Below, one piece after another: positions 1 to 9,477 of a DNA stretch of 64,000 nucleotides (positions are counted from its first letter, which is position 1; each line of letters begins with the position of its first letter). Both the position numbers and the translations under genes were made by a program. The DNA lies in contig NZ_WINI01000005.1 of the NCBI RefSeq assembly GCF_009497155.1, positions 62,001-126,000 on the forward strand, given 5' to 3'. The stretch comes from Glaciimonas soli (GTDB lineage Bacteria > Pseudomonadota > Gammaproteobacteria > Burkholderiales > Burkholderiaceae_D). Below the pieces are notes generated by a model. That model saw nothing but the letters and a program-made list of their open reading frames with translations. It searched no databases and was not told the DNA's origin.

Positions 1-1304
1 CGTTACCCGCGATGGCGCTTGATATGGGCGAAAGCCCGATTGCGTTAAAACTGGCGATGACTTCTTATCTGGTCAGCCTGGCGATCTTTATTCCGATCAG
101 CGGCTGGATGGCGGATCGTTTCGGTGCCCGCACCATTTTCCGCACCGCCATCGGCGTCTTCATGCTCGGCTCTATCCTGTGCGGCCTATGCTACACACTA
201 GATCAATTTGTCGCCGCCCGCTTTATTCAAGGGGTAGGTGGAGCGATGATGGTACCGGTCGGGCGTTTAGTGATTTTGCGCACTGTATCGAAAGTCGATT
301 TGGTTAAAGCGCTTAGCTATCTGACAATTCCGGCCCTGGTCGGTCCGGTGATCGGGCCGCCGTTAGGTGGTTTCATTACAACCTACTTTCATTGGCGCTG
401 GATATTTTTCATCAACATCCCGATCAGCATACTCGGCATCTATCTGGCGAATCGTTTTATTGAAAATCTGCGCGAAGAACAAGTTGCTCCGCTTGATTGG
501 ATCGGCTTTGTACTCTCTGCAGTTGGCTGTTCGGGCTTGATGTTTGGCTTGGCCAGCGCCGGGCGTCATTTGGTTAACAATGATATTTCAGCAATTTGCG
601 TAGTTGTCGGCGTCCTGTCATTGTCCACTTATGTCTGGCATGCATTTCGGACACCGCACCCTTTATTGAATCTACGCTTGCTATCGATTCCAACATTGCG
701 GATGAATGTTTTTGGTGGCTCGTTATTCCGTATCGGCGTTGGGGCATTACCGTTTTTATTGCCGTTACTATTTCAACTCGGCTTCGGCTTATCGCCATTT
801 CAATCAGGCATGTTGACATGCGCATCTGCGGCGGGGGCAATGTTCGTTAAAACCATTACCAATACGGTCTTAAAACGATATGGCTTCCGCAATGTTCTGG
901 TTTATAACACCTTGCTTGGTGCTGCCTCGATGGCGGCGTTTGGTTTGCTTGCTGCTGATTCACCACACGCCATGGTAATGGCTTTGCTCTTGATCGGCGG
1001 TTGCTTGCGTTCCATGCAATTTACCAGCCTGAACGCCATTGCCTACGCCGACATCGAACAACCGCAAATGAGCCAAGCTACAAGCTTGACCAGCGTCGCA
1101 CAACAATTGGCAATTGGTCTGGGCGTCACCATAGGTGGTTTCGCCTTACAACTGTCGATGCAATTACAAGGTCACAAAAATCTGGTCACAGCCGACTTTT
1201 GGCCAGCATTTTTACTGATCGCCATCATTGCTGCCAGCTCTCTGCCATTTGCCTTGAAATTACGACCAGATGCCGGGTCAGAGATGACGGGACGACGTCG
1301 ATAA
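1..1304 (+). CDS. MFS multidrug transporter, DHA2 (EmrB/QacA) type, 5' end outside window
   Basis: Inner-membrane drug:H+ antiporter of the major facilitator superfamily. The reading frame is open from the first bases of the window, and the residues before the first ATG (LPAMALDMGESP) look like the usual DHA2 start of TM1/TM2, so the true start lies upstream. Visible signatures are the loop 2-3 motif GWMADRFGAR, the helix-4 region ARFIQGVGGAMMVPVGR and the motif C-like GPVIGPPLGGF in TM5. At least ten further hydrophobic segments follow, which fits a 14-TM DHA2 protein. Substrate cannot be told from sequence. It converges on the acyl-CoA dehydrogenase gene and shares a bidirectional terminator with it. 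Confidence 0.9.
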   Translation, partial: LPAMALDMGESPIALKLAMTSYLVSLAIFIPISGWMADRFGARTIFRTAIGVFMLGSILCGLCYTLDQFVAARFIQGVGGAMMVPVGRLVILRTVSKVDLVKALSYLTIPALVGPVIGPPLGGFITTYFHWRWIFFINIPISILGIYLANRFIENLREEQVAPLDWIGFVLSAVGCSGLMFGLASAGRHLVNNDISAICVVVGVLSLSTYVWHAFRTPHPLLNLRLLSIPTLRMNVFGGSLFRIGVGALPFLLPLLFQLGFGLSPFQSGMLTCASAAGAMFVKTITNTVLKRYGFRNVLVYNTLLGAASMAAFGLLAADSPHAMVMALLLIGGCLRSMQFTSLNAIAYADIEQPQMSQATSLTSVAQQLAIGLGVTIGGFALQLSMQLQGHKNLVTADFWPAFLLIAIIAASSLPFALKLRPDAGSEMTGRRR

Positions 1305-1306
1305 AA

Positions 1307-1338
1307 TAAAAAAACGCACACCTCGGTGTGCGTTTTTT
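1307..1338. terminator. bidirectional intrinsic terminator
   Basis: Perfect hairpin ACGCACACC / GGTGTGCGT with a two-base loop, flanked by an A-run on the left and a T-run on the right. It can therefore stop both the rightward MFS transcript and the leftward acyl-CoA dehydrogenase transcript. Confidence 0.9.
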
Positions 1339-1354
1339 ATTGATCACGACTTTA

Positions 1355-3145
1355 TTAAAACTGATCTTCAGTCAGCGCCAGGACGCCTGCACTACCCTCA
1401 ATAATAGCCACGCGATGCGCATCCGCCTGCGCCAATATGTGGTCTGCAAAGAAACGTGCAGTGCCGATTTTGGCGCGATAGAAACTGGCGTCGCCCTGCC
1501 CTGATTGCAACTTCTCTTGTGCAATCAATGCGGCACGCCCTAATTGCCAACCACCCAAAACAATGCCGGCCAATTTCAAATAAAGCACACTACCAGCGAA
1601 CACGCCTTTGATATCGCTTTTGACATTCGCGACAACATAGCCAACTACTTGCTCTAACGCTGTTGCAGCCAGGGCTAGTTGTTTACTGATGGCGATCAGG
1701 TCGGCATTACTGCTGCCCGCCAGTTGCTGATGCGTGTAACGTACTTGCGCGATGATACCGTTGGCAACGGCACCACCATCGCGTGCAGTTTTTCGACCAA
1801 CCAGATCATTGGCCTGGATCGCGGTTGTGCCTTCATAAATCGCCAAAATCCGCGCATCACGATAATACTGCGCCGCACCGGTTTCTTCGATAAAACCCAT
1901 GCCGCCGTGAACCTGCACACCGTTAGACGCAACATCAATCGCCATTTCGGTAGACCAGCCTTTGACGATAGGGACCAGATATTCGTAGAACGCCTGATTC
2001 TCTTTACGCGTTGCTTCATCAGCATGGCTATGCCCGACATCCGACGCTGCCGCTGCAACATAAGCCAGAGCGCGTGCCGCTTCAGTTTGCGACCGCATCG
2101 TCATCAACATACGACGTACATCGGGATGATGAATGATCGTTACCGCGCCAGCAGAGCCGGCCAGATCACGTGATTGCACGCGCTCTTTGGCGAATGCTGC
2201 CGCTTTTTGATAAGCACGTTCGGCAATACCAACACCTTGCATGCCGACGCCAAAACGCGCTGCGTTCATCATGATGAACATATATTCCAGGCCGCGATTT
2301 TCTTCGCCCACCAAAGTACCGATCGCACCGCCATGATCACCGAACTGTAAAACTGCCGTCGGGCTGGCTTTGATACCTAATTTATGTTCGAGCGAAACAC
2401 ATTGCACATCATTGCGTGCACCCAATGTGCCATCGGCATTGATCAAAAATTTTGGAACGATGAAAAGTGAAATTCCTTTGACGCCTTCTGGCGCATCCGG
2501 CGTCCGTGCCAGCACGAGATGGATGATATTCTCAGCCATATCATGCTCACCATAAGTGATGAAAATTTTGGTTCCGAAGATTTTGAAAGTACCGTCGCCC
2601 TGCGATACCGCACGCGTGCGTACCAAGGCCAGATCAGAGCCGGCCTGTGGTTCGGTCAAATTCATGGTGCCGGTCCATTTTCCGGAAATCATATTTTCCA
2701 GATACGTATTCTTTTGCTCCTCAGTCCCGGCAGTCATGAACGCTTCAATCGCACCGTCGGTGAGCAGCGGACATAACGCAAACGACAAGTTGGCAGAATT
2801 GAGCATTTCAATGCAAGGTGTCGCGACGGTTTTCGGTAAACCTTGGCCGCCGAACTCGACAGGATGCGGCAATCCCATCCACCCCGCCTCACCGAATGCT
2901 TTAAAGGCCTCTTTGAAACCTTTACTGGTCGTGACTTGACCGTCATGCCAAAAACTTGGCTCCACATCACCTGAGCGATTTAACGGCGCCAACACTTCAC
3001 TGCAAAATTTTCCATGCTCATGCAATACTGCTTCAACTGTTTCTGCAGTCGCGTCTTCGCAGCCGGGAAGCTGGGCAACCTGCTCCATTCCTGCCAACTC
3101 GTTTAATACGAACAACATATCCTTCAATGGTGCGACGTAAGGCAT
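1355..3145 (-). CDS. acyl-CoA dehydrogenase, long ~600-residue type
   Basis: FAD-dependent alpha,beta-dehydrogenation of an acyl-CoA, handing electrons to ETF, which is encoded just upstream. About 596 residues, matching the long family with an extra C-terminal domain (FadE-like/DmdC-like) rather than the 380-residue type. Visible: N-terminal helical domain, middle beta domain with MNLTEPQAGSDL and GTKIFITYGEHD, and the segment AIYEGTTAIQANDLVGRK holding the expected catalytic Glu. I start it at MPYVAPLKDM, because GGAGA lies seven bases before that ATG; an in-frame ATG ten codons upstream has no such site. Chain-length preference is unknown. The DmdC-type role (3-methylmercaptopropionyl-CoA) is possible, but general fatty-acid use is likelier beside etfBA. 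Confidence 0.9.
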   Translation of the reverse strand: MPYVAPLKDMLFVLNELAGMEQVAQLPGCEDATAETVEAVLHEHGKFCSEVLAPLNRSGDVEPSFWHDGQVTTSKGFKEAFKAFGEAGWMGLPHPVEFGGQGLPKTVATPCIEMLNSANLSFALCPLLTDGAIEAFMTAGTEEQKNTYLENMISGKWTGTMNLTEPQAGSDLALVRTRAVSQGDGTFKIFGTKIFITYGEHDMAENIIHLVLARTPDAPEGVKGISLFIVPKFLINADGTLGARNDVQCVSLEHKLGIKASPTAVLQFGDHGGAIGTLVGEENRGLEYMFIMMNAARFGVGMQGVGIAERAYQKAAAFAKERVQSRDLAGSAGAVTIIHHPDVRRMLMTMRSQTEAARALAYVAAAASDVGHSHADEATRKENQAFYEYLVPIVKGWSTEMAIDVASNGVQVHGGMGFIEETGAAQYYRDARILAIYEGTTAIQANDLVGRKTARDGGAVANGIIAQVRYTHQQLAGSSNADLIAISKQLALAATALEQVVGYVVANVKSDIKGVFAGSVLYLKLAGIVLGGWQLGRAALIAQEKLQSGQGDASFYRAKIGTARFFADHILAQADAHRVAIIEGSAGVLALTEDQF

Positions 3146-3239
3146 TATCTTCTCCAAAAAAATAGGCGGCATCACTTGCGCAATTCCGCCCTGGCATTTC
3201 GCCTTTTATATTTTTAAACGCGTAATATAAGTAAGCCAC

Positions 3240-3266
3240 TCTCGCCTTTATGCAAGGCAGAGAGGG
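3240..3266 (-). terminator. hairpin after etfA
   Basis: CTCTCGCCTT and AAGGCAGAGAG form a roughly ten-pair stem with one bulge, between the etfA stop and the acyl-CoA dehydrogenase start. There is no clear T-run after it on the minus strand, so it may only attenuate readthrough or protect the etfBA 3' end. Confidence 0.45.
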
Positions 3267-3274
3267 ACCAACCA

Positions 3275-4204
3275 TTAGCCTAATTCAGCTACCAGTTGCG
3301 GTACGATCTCAAACAAGTCGCCAACGATGCCGTAATCAGCTACCGAGAAAATCGGTGCTTCTTCATCCTTGTTGATAGCGACGATGACTTTCGAGTCTTT
3401 CATCCCGGCCAAATGCTGAATCGCGCCAGAAATACCAACAGCGATATACAAAGAAGGGGCGACGATTTTCCCGGTTTGGCCAACTTGCCAATCGTTCGGC
3501 ACAAAACCAGCATCCACTGCAGCGCGTGATGCACCCAACGCGGCACCGAGTTTGTCGGCCAATGGATCGAGAATCTTGAAGTTTTCAGCTGAACCTAAAC
3601 CACGACCGCCAGAAACGATGATTTTTGCAGCGGTTAATTCAGGACGATCTGACTTAGCTAATTCACGAGAGACAAAAGTCGATTTGCCAAAATCAGCAGC
3701 AGCGCTGATATTTTCAATCGCGGCAGAACCACCTGCGGCTGCGGCATCAAAGCCGGTCGTACGTACTGTGATTACTTTGATCGCATCGCTGGACTGCACA
3801 GTAGCAATCGCATTACCAGCATAGATAGGACGTTCGAACGTATCAGGGCTATCAACTTTGGTGATTTCTGAAATCTGACCAACATCAAGTTTAGCCGCTA
3901 CGCGTGGCAAAATATTTTTACCGTAAGCGGTTGCCGGTGCCAGGATGTGGCTGTAATTAGCGGCTAATGCCAGCGCTTGCTCAGCGATGTTTTCGGCCAG
4001 GCCATCGGCAAAATAAGCTGCATCGGCAACCAATACTTTAGTCACACCAGCCGCTTGCGCTGCTGCTTGTGCTGCTGCGCCGCAGTCTTTGCCCGCAACT
4101 AGTACATGGACTTCGCCACCGCATTGTGCTGCTGCGGTGATGGTGTTGAGTGTGCTGCCTTTCAGGCTAGCGTTATCGTGTTCTGCAATGACGAGTGCTG
4201 TCAT
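3275..4204 (-). CDS. etfA: electron transfer flavoprotein alpha subunit
   Basis: Large ETF subunit, carrying the redox-active FAD that accepts electrons from acyl-CoA dehydrogenases and passes them to ETF:quinone oxidoreductase. 309 residues from the chosen start [11 protein letters not shown], which has CTGGAG a few bases upstream; the frame runs 16 codons further up without a site. The C-terminal FAD domain is clear: [31 protein letters not shown] and [11 protein letters not shown] with the following [10 protein letters not shown]. It lies 89 bases behind etfB in the standard etfBA order and ahead of an acyl-CoA dehydrogenase gene that is probably co-transcribed. Confidence 0.97.
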   Translation of the reverse strand: MTALVIAEHDNASLKGSTLNTITAAAQCGGEVHVLVAGKDCGAAAQAAAQAAGVTKVLVADAAYFADGLAENIAEQALALAANYSHILAPATAYGKNILPRVAAKLDVGQISEITKVDSPDTFERPIYAGNAIATVQSSDAIKVITVRTTGFDAAAAGGSAAIENISAAADFGKSTFVSRELAKSDRPELTAAKIIVSGGRGLGSAENFKILDPLADKLGAALGASRAAVDAGFVPNDWQVGQTGKIVAPSLYIAVGISGAIQHLAGMKDSKVIVAINKDEEAPIFSVADYGIVGDLFEIVPQLVAELG

Positions 4205-4293
4205 GGTATCTCCAGATGAATTGTGTTCGCGTCTGCCCGTCATCTTTTGCAATATCTATTGCAATGAGGACAGCCGTAAAAATGTTTATCGAC

Positions 4294-5043
4294 TTAGATT
4301 ACTTTAGCTTCATTGCGCAGTTTGGCCACCAATGTCGCCACATCAGGCACCTTAATACCCGCGCTGCGTTTTGCAGGCTCAACGACTTTTAATGTTTTTA
4401 AACGTGGTGTGACATCAACGCCAAGATCAGCCGGCTTGAAGACATCCAGCGTCTTTTTCTTGGCTTTCATGATGTTAGGCAGTGTCACATAACGCGGTTC
4501 GTTCAAACGCAAATCGGTGGTGATAATCGCTGGCAATGTCAGTGCGATGGTTTCCAGACCACCGTCAACTTCACGTGTGACGCTGACTTTACCGTCTTCC
4601 AGCACGACTTTTGAAGCGAAGGTCGCTTGCGGCCAACCCAATAAGGCTGCCAGCATTTGACCGGTTTGATTGCAATCGTCATCAATCGCTTGCTTGCCGA
4701 GGATGATCAATTGCGGTTGCTCTTTGTCGGCGATTGCCTTCAATAATTTAGCCACTGCAAGCGGTTGCAAATCGACATCCGCCTCTACCAGAATGCCACG
4801 ATCAGCACCAATCGCCATCGCGGTGCGCAGTGTTTCCTGGCATTGCGTCACGCCGCAGGAAATGGCGATTACTTCGGTCACTTTGCCGGCCTCTTTCAAA
4901 CGCATCGCTTCTTCAACTGCGATTTCATCAAAAGGATTCATCGACATTTTAACGTTGGCGATATCCACGCCAGTGCCATCGGTTTTCACCCGCACTTTGA
5001 CGTTGTAATCGACTACACGCTTGACTGGAACTAATACTTTCAT
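4294..5043 (-). CDS. etfB: electron transfer flavoprotein beta subunit
   Basis: Small ETF subunit, which binds AMP and docks dehydrogenases. 249 residues, the usual length, starting [20 protein letters not shown]. The stretch around [19 protein letters not shown] and the dehydrogenase-recognition region [21 protein letters not shown] are both typical of EtfB. First gene of the etfB-etfA-acyl-CoA dehydrogenase unit. Its upstream region holds two perfect palindromes and a long hairpin (separate entries), so control by transcription factors is likely. Confidence 0.97.
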   Translation of the reverse strand: MKVLVPVKRVVDYNVKVRVKTDGTGVDIANVKMSMNPFDEIAVEEAMRLKEAGKVTEVIAISCGVTQCQETLRTAMAIGADRGILVEADVDLQPLAVAKLLKAIADKEQPQLIILGKQAIDDDCNQTGQMLAALLGWPQATFASKVVLEDGKVSVTREVDGGLETIALTLPAIITTDLRLNEPRYVTLPNIMKAKKKTLDVFKPADLGVDVTPRLKTLKVVEPAKRSAGIKVPDVATLVAKLRNEAKVI

Positions 5044-5104
5044 CGCTCTGCCTTTTATTAAGTTGAATTAAATAATGAAAAATCAAGAAACCGGGGTGCT
5101 GCGC

Positions 5105-5208
5105 AAGTAATCCCGCGTACCTGTTTAGACTAGACGTCCCGCCGCAGTCAGTACGGTAGTACGGCAAGGCGGAGACAACGACGTATAAACAGAGATACGG
5201 GATTACTT
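5105..5208. repeat. long imperfect inverted-repeat element upstream of etfB
   Basis: Arms of about 26 bases (5105-5130 and 5183-5208) read almost the same on opposite strands; both begin AAGTAATCCCG. Inside sits a second stem, GTCCCGCC against GGCGG(A)GAC, around a small GTAC/GTAC hairpin. On the minus strand the outer arm is followed by GCGCAGCA, the same junction word found in the two elements at 14521 and 20753. If transcribed, it lies in the etfB leader. Confidence 0.7.
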
Positions 5209-5209
5209 A

Positions 5210-5225
5210 TTGACGTTAACGTCAA
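5210..5225. promoter_or_regulatory. palindromic operator, LiuR-like
   Basis: TTGACGTTAACGTCAA is a perfect 16-base palindrome (18 with the flanking A/T). It resembles what I recall of the operator of LiuR, the MerR-family regulator of branched-chain amino acid and acyl-CoA catabolism, of which etfBA is a plausible target. It lies just downstream of the candidate -10 at 5238-5243, where binding would block transcription. The regulator assignment is inference. Confidence 0.6.
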
Positions 5226-5237
5226 TTGAATTAGATG

Positions 5238-5243
5238 ATTATA
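5238..5243 (-). promoter_or_regulatory. etfB: candidate etfB -10 box
   Basis: On the minus strand this reads TATAAT, between the two palindromes and about 195 bases before etfB. No good -35 hexamer lies 17 bases further upstream, which would suit a regulated promoter. Confidence 0.4.
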
Positions 5244-5271
5244 AGAGAGATTTGCTTTCACCAGCGAAATT

Positions 5272-5287
5272 TAGCACGATCGTGCTA
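5272..5287. promoter_or_regulatory. second palindromic operator upstream of etfB
   Basis: TAGCACGATCGTGCTA is a perfect 16-base palindrome. It lies upstream of the candidate -10, close to where the -35 should be. The shape fits a TetR-family repressor such as the fatty-acid regulators of betaproteobacteria (FadP-like), but the specific regulator is a guess. Confidence 0.55.
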
Positions 5288-5352
5288 TTAAAGGATATAA
5301 AAACCCGTTAGAAGGATATGACTAATCGCATTAAATATTGACTAGAATGCAA

Positions 5353-5376
5353 AAACGCACAGAAAACTGTGCGTTT
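5353..5376 (-). terminator. intrinsic terminator of tusA
   Basis: Perfect ten-pair stem AAACGCACAG / CTGTGCGTTT with a four-base loop, ending in a T-run on the minus strand. It lies 108 bases after the tusA stop. Confidence 0.85.
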
Positions 5377-5483
5377 AGAGGAGAAATGAGAAAAAATCAA
5401 GAAAGCTAGAATCGACCAGAGCGACGTTATTAGCTGCATTTACCCGTGCAAAGCACCGATGAAACGACGTATCTCACAACGAG

Positions 5484-5711
5484 TTATTTACGCTTCATAA
5501 AGAAAACAAATTCCTTGTTCTCTTCTGATTGCTCGAGCAAGTCATTGCCGGTTTGTTTGGCAAACGCCTGAAAATCGCGGACAGATCCGGAGTCGGTCGC
5601 CATCACGCGCAAGACCTCACCACTCAGCATGTCCGCCAATGCTTTTTTGGTTTTCAAAATTGGCAGTGGGCAGTGCAAACCACGTGCATCTAGTTCTTTA
5701 TTAAAATTCAT
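5484..5711 (-). CDS. tusA: TusA/SirA-family sulfur carrier protein
   Basis: Small cytoplasmic sulfur-transfer protein of about 75 residues. It has the family's CPxP motif at the start of the first helix (LDARGLHCPLPILKTKKAL), where the Cys carries persulfide. The family relays sulfur from a cysteine desulfurase to acceptors such as tRNA thiolation enzymes; the partner here is unknown. I use the ATG giving MNFNKELDARG; an in-frame GTG two codons earlier is also possible. Single-gene unit with its own terminator. Confidence 0.88.
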   Translation of the reverse strand: MNFNKELDARGLHCPLPILKTKKALADMLSGEVLRVMATDSGSVRDFQAFAKQTGNDLLEQSEENKEFVFFMKRK

Positions 5712-5961
5712 AACCACTTAATTAATCAACAATATTTAACATATGCTGCAATTTTAGGATTCTACTCTAAACGTAAAACATTTGGTGCATCGCACCAACG
5801 CGCCTCATTTTTACAACAGATACATTGTTGCACTGCATTGCTACATTATGAGGCATTCCATCTAGCAATGTTCATTACTTCGGAATGTAAAGCAGCAAAT
5901 ACAACAGTACCAATTACGCTGTCCTACACGATGTGCAATTAGTGATGATGAAATTGCTGAT

Positions 5962-6501
5962 TCAATCCGACAAAATCGGCCTGTCAACATACGCTACTTC
6001 CAAACCCTTACCGCGCATCCAATCGGCCACCGCGTGGCCAGTACCTGCGCGCCACGGCTTCAGCGCGGCAGGAGCCATTAACCGATATTCCAGCAGTTCC
6101 GGTGACAGTTTTATGGTTCCTGATGCTTGCACGTGATAGGCGATGATGAGTTCATTTTTACGCATGAATTCATAGACGCCGATCAGCGAGATATGATCTG
6201 CATCCAGATTTGTTTCTTCTTTCAATTCGCGCCGGATGCCTTGCTCAGGCGTTTCATCACGTTCCATGAAGCCAGTGATCAAGGCGAACATTTTTTCTTC
6301 CCATGCCGCATTTCTCGCCAACAGGATTTGGCCGTCGATTTCTACCAAAGCAGCCAGCACAGGCAATGGGTTATCCCAATGTGTCCAATGTCCTTCGGGA
6401 CAAGCCAGGCGTATTTTCACACTGTCGCTCTCATCAGCGCGCAACACCAAAGATGCCGCACATACCGGACAAAATTTAAAATTGCTCGTGTGTTCAGTCA
6501 T
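5962..6501 (-). CDS. Nudix hydrolase with N-terminal zinc ribbon
   Basis: Predicted hydrolase of a nucleoside diphosphate linked to another moiety. 179 residues. CPVCAASL near the N-terminus and ACPEGHWTHWDNP form a zinc-ribbon-like region as in NudC-type enzymes. The Nudix box follows (GFMERDETPEQGIRRELKEE), with the GX5EX7REUXEE pattern intact but Asn where the last Gly is usual. It is too short for a full NudC and lacks the SQPWPFP signature, so NADH pyrophosphatase activity is not supported. GGAG lies about nine bases before the ATG. It sits alone downstream of the alaS terminator. Confidence 0.88.
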   Translation of the reverse strand: MTEHTSNFKFCPVCAASLVLRADESDSVKIRLACPEGHWTHWDNPLPVLAALVEIDGQILLARNAAWEEKMFALITGFMERDETPEQGIRRELKEETNLDADHISLIGVYEFMRKNELIIAYHVQASGTIKLSPELLEYRLMAPAALKPWRAGTGHAVADWMRGKGLEVAYVDRPILSD

Positions 6502-6548
6502 TCGTCACTGCTCCAAAATCGCTCAGTAAAGCCGCATATTACGCAAAA

Positions 6549-6582
6549 CGGAGTCAGCAAAATGTGCATTCTGCTGACTCCG
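6549..6582 (-). terminator. intrinsic terminator of alaS
   Basis: Eleven-pair perfect stem CGGAGTCAGCA / TGCTGACTCCG, followed by TTTTG on the minus strand, 75 bases after the alaS stop. Confidence 0.88.
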
Positions 6583-6655
6583 CTTATTCGCCATTTGCTA
6601 TAGCTGCTTGCTATTGGTGTTTGTTATATCCACTAACAATACATCACCAAATATT

Positions 6656-9280
6656 TTACGCCCGCTCAGCCACCCAGGCTGCCACGCCTTGCAACGCAGC
6701 AGGCAAACCGCTGGCATCAGTACCGCCAGCTTGTGCCATATCAGGACGACCACCGCCTTTGCCGCCGACTTGCAGCGCGACGAAGTTAACCAATTCGCCT
6801 GCTTTGACCTTGGCAGTCGCATCCGCAGTAACGCCAGCAATCAGACTGACTTTGCCATCTTTGACGGTTGCCAGCACGATAGCCGCGGTTTTGAGCTTGT
6901 CTTTAAGCTTATCCATGGTTTCGCGCAAGGTCGCACTGTCGGCGCCATCTAAAGTCGCTGCCAACACTTTGATGCCGTTGACATCGACCGCCTGATTGAC
7001 CAGTTCATCACCTTGATTGGCCGCCATTTTAGACTTCAATGCCGACAGTTCTTTTTCCAGTGCTTTTACCTGATCCTGCACCTGAGCGATACGTTGCGTC
7101 AGTTCTTCCGGCGTTGCTTTCAATGCAGCAGCAGCTTCGGCAACTTTACTGCTGAGATTTTGCACCAGTGTCAGCGCACCTTCACCAGTGACCGCTTCGA
7201 TCCGGCGAATACCTGCCGCAACGCCGCCTTCAGCGATAATCTTGAACAAGCCGATATCCCCGGTACGATGCACGTGCGTACCACCACATAATTCAGTAGA
7301 AGAGCCAATCGACAATACGCGTACTTCATCGCCGTATTTTTCACCGAACAATGCCATCGCGCCATTAGCTACTGCATCATCGAAGGACATCAATTTGGCC
7401 GACGTAGCCACGTTAGTCAGTATTTCACGATTGACGATATCTTCGATACGGCGAATTTCATCAGCGCTAACTGGCGCATTGTGGCTAAAGTCAAAACGGG
7501 TTTTATCAGCATCAACCAATGACCCTCTTTGCACCACATGCGTACCTAACACTTCACGCAACGCTTTGTGCATCAAATGCGTGGCAGAGTGATTGCGCAT
7601 CGAGCGCGCACGGACTGCTGTGTCGATTTTGGCGTTAACGTTATCACCAACGCTGAGTGCTCCTTTTTCAAGGCGGCCATGATGACCAAATACATCCGCT
7701 TGAATTTTTTGTGTGTCGTTGACCGCAAATAATGACGTTGCTGATTCCAGTACGCCAACGTCGCCCACCTGACCGCCAGACTCGGCATAAAACGGCGTGG
7801 TATCCAACACCACAATCGCATCTTGACCTGCTTCGATTTTTTGTACGGCGCTACCGGCTACATACAATGCCAATACCTTGGCCTCGTGCGCCGACTCGGC
7901 ATAGCCGACAAAGTGCGTTTTGTCGCCGTTATATTCAACACCGGCTGCCATTTTGAACTTACCACCAGCACGACTGGCGTCTTGCTGACGCTTCATCGCC
8001 ACATCAAAACCGGCTTCGTCTAACTCGACTTCGCGTTCGCGGCAAATATCTGCAGTCAAATCGAGCGGGAAACCAAACGTGTCGTACAACGTAAATGCGG
8101 TATCGCCATCGAGCTTTTTCGGATTCTTGGCCAACGCTGTTTCCAGTATTTTCATACCGTTTTCCAAAGTCTCGCCAAAACGCTCTTCTTCCTGTTTCAA
8201 CACTTGCTCGACACGATCCGCTGCTTCTGGCAATTCAGGATAGGCAACGCCCATCTCTTGCACCAAATCTTTGACCAGTCGGTAAAAGAATGGCTTAGTT
8301 TGACCGAGTTTATGACCATGACGCAGCGCACGGCGAATGATACGACGCAGCACATAACCGCGACCTTCATTGCCAGGAATAACACCATCGACAATCAGGA
8401 AAGAACACGCACGAATATGATCCGCGATCACTTTCAGCGAATTATTTGTCAGATCGGTGGTGTTAGTTTCACGCGCTGCCGCTTTAATCAGGCTCTGGAA
8501 CAAATCGATTTCATAGTTGCTATGCACGTGCTGCAAGACCGCTGCCAAACGCTCCAGACCCATACCGGTATCGACGCATTGACGCGGCAATGGTGTCAGG
8601 GTTGCCTCCCCTGTTTTCGCATCGACTTGACGATCAAACTGCATAAACACGTTGTTCCAGATTTCGATGTAACGATCGCCATCTTGGTCCGGGCTACCCG
8701 GAGGGCCGCCCCAGACGTCAGGACCATGATCATAGAAAATTTCGGAACAAGGACCGCATGGACCAGTATCTGCCATTTGCCAGAAGTTATCGGACGCAAA
8801 CGGTGCGCCTTTGTTGTCGCCAATGCGCACTACACGCTCTTTTGGCAAACCGATTTCATTGACCCAAATATCGTAGGCTTCGTCATCCGTTTCGTAAACT
8901 GTCGCCCATAATTTGTCGGCAGGTAAGCCATACACTTGCGTCAACAGTTCCCACGCCCACTTCAACGAATCGCGTTTGAAATAGTCGCCGAACGACCAGT
9001 TACCCAACATTTCGAAAAATGTATGGTGACGCGCGGTATAGCCGACGTTTTCCAAATCATTATGTTTACCACCCGCGCGCAAACAACGCTGCACCGACGT
9101 GGCACGCACGTAATTGCGCTTTTCGGTACCGAGGAAAACGTCCTTGAACTGCACCATCCCGGAGTTGGTAAATAATAACGTCGGGTCATTGCCCGGCACC
9201 AGACTGGACGAACGCACAACGGTGTGGTCTTTAGATTCAAAGAATTTGAGAAACTTTTCGCGGATTTCGGCTGAGTTCAT
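6656..9280 (-). CDS. alaS: alanine--tRNA ligase
   Basis: Charges tRNA-Ala; class II synthetase with editing and C-Ala domains. About 874 residues, the normal length, from start [19 protein letters not shown]; the frame extends 14 codons upstream without a better start. Visible: the class II motif region with [28 protein letters not shown], the editing-site zinc ligands HSATHL and CGGTHV, and the C-terminal coiled coil plus [15 protein letters not shown]. Single-gene unit between two hairpin terminators. Confidence 0.98.
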   Translation of the reverse strand: MNSAEIREKFLKFFESKDHTVVRSSSLVPGNDPTLLFTNSGMVQFKDVFLGTEKRNYVRATSVQRCLRAGGKHNDLENVGYTARHHTFFEMLGNWSFGDYFKRDSLKWAWELLTQVYGLPADKLWATVYETDDEAYDIWVNEIGLPKERVVRIGDNKGAPFASDNFWQMADTGPCGPCSEIFYDHGPDVWGGPPGSPDQDGDRYIEIWNNVFMQFDRQVDAKTGEATLTPLPRQCVDTGMGLERLAAVLQHVHSNYEIDLFQSLIKAAARETNTTDLTNNSLKVIADHIRACSFLIVDGVIPGNEGRGYVLRRIIRRALRHGHKLGQTKPFFYRLVKDLVQEMGVAYPELPEAADRVEQVLKQEEERFGETLENGMKILETALAKNPKKLDGDTAFTLYDTFGFPLDLTADICREREVELDEAGFDVAMKRQQDASRAGGKFKMAAGVEYNGDKTHFVGYAESAHEAKVLALYVAGSAVQKIEAGQDAIVVLDTTPFYAESGGQVGDVGVLESATSLFAVNDTQKIQADVFGHHGRLEKGALSVGDNVNAKIDTAVRARSMRNHSATHLMHKALREVLGTHVVQRGSLVDADKTRFDFSHNAPVSADEIRRIEDIVNREILTNVATSAKLMSFDDAVANGAMALFGEKYGDEVRVLSIGSSTELCGGTHVHRTGDIGLFKIIAEGGVAAGIRRIEAVTGEGALTLVQNLSSKVAEAAAALKATPEELTQRIAQVQDQVKALEKELSALKSKMAANQGDELVNQAVDVNGIKVLAATLDGADSATLRETMDKLKDKLKTAAIVLATVKDGKVSLIAGVTADATAKVKAGELVNFVALQVGGKGGGRPDMAQAGGTDASGLPAALQGVAAWVAERA

Positions 9281-9373
9281 AGTCTTTAGTAAATGCGTGT
9301 TAAATGACAACGTTCGTTGCAAACTTTCGATTATACGTGATACACAGCCTGTATTTCATCTCCTGCGCAATGC

Positions 9374-9409
9374 AAAAAGCCTGGCAAGATTTCTCTTAAC
9401 AGGCTTTTT
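9374..9409. terminator. terminator between the His-rich protein gene and alaS
   Basis: AAAAAGCCTG / CAGGCTTTTT stem of ten pairs with A- and T-runs built into the arms, so it can work in either direction. It lies about 70 bases after the stop of the His-rich protein gene. Confidence 0.8.
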
Positions 9410-9477
9410 ATGGCGTCTAAGTAAATGTTTTAGCGCTTTTTAACTACATCGCCAAAATATTCACAAAGTGTTGCAAA

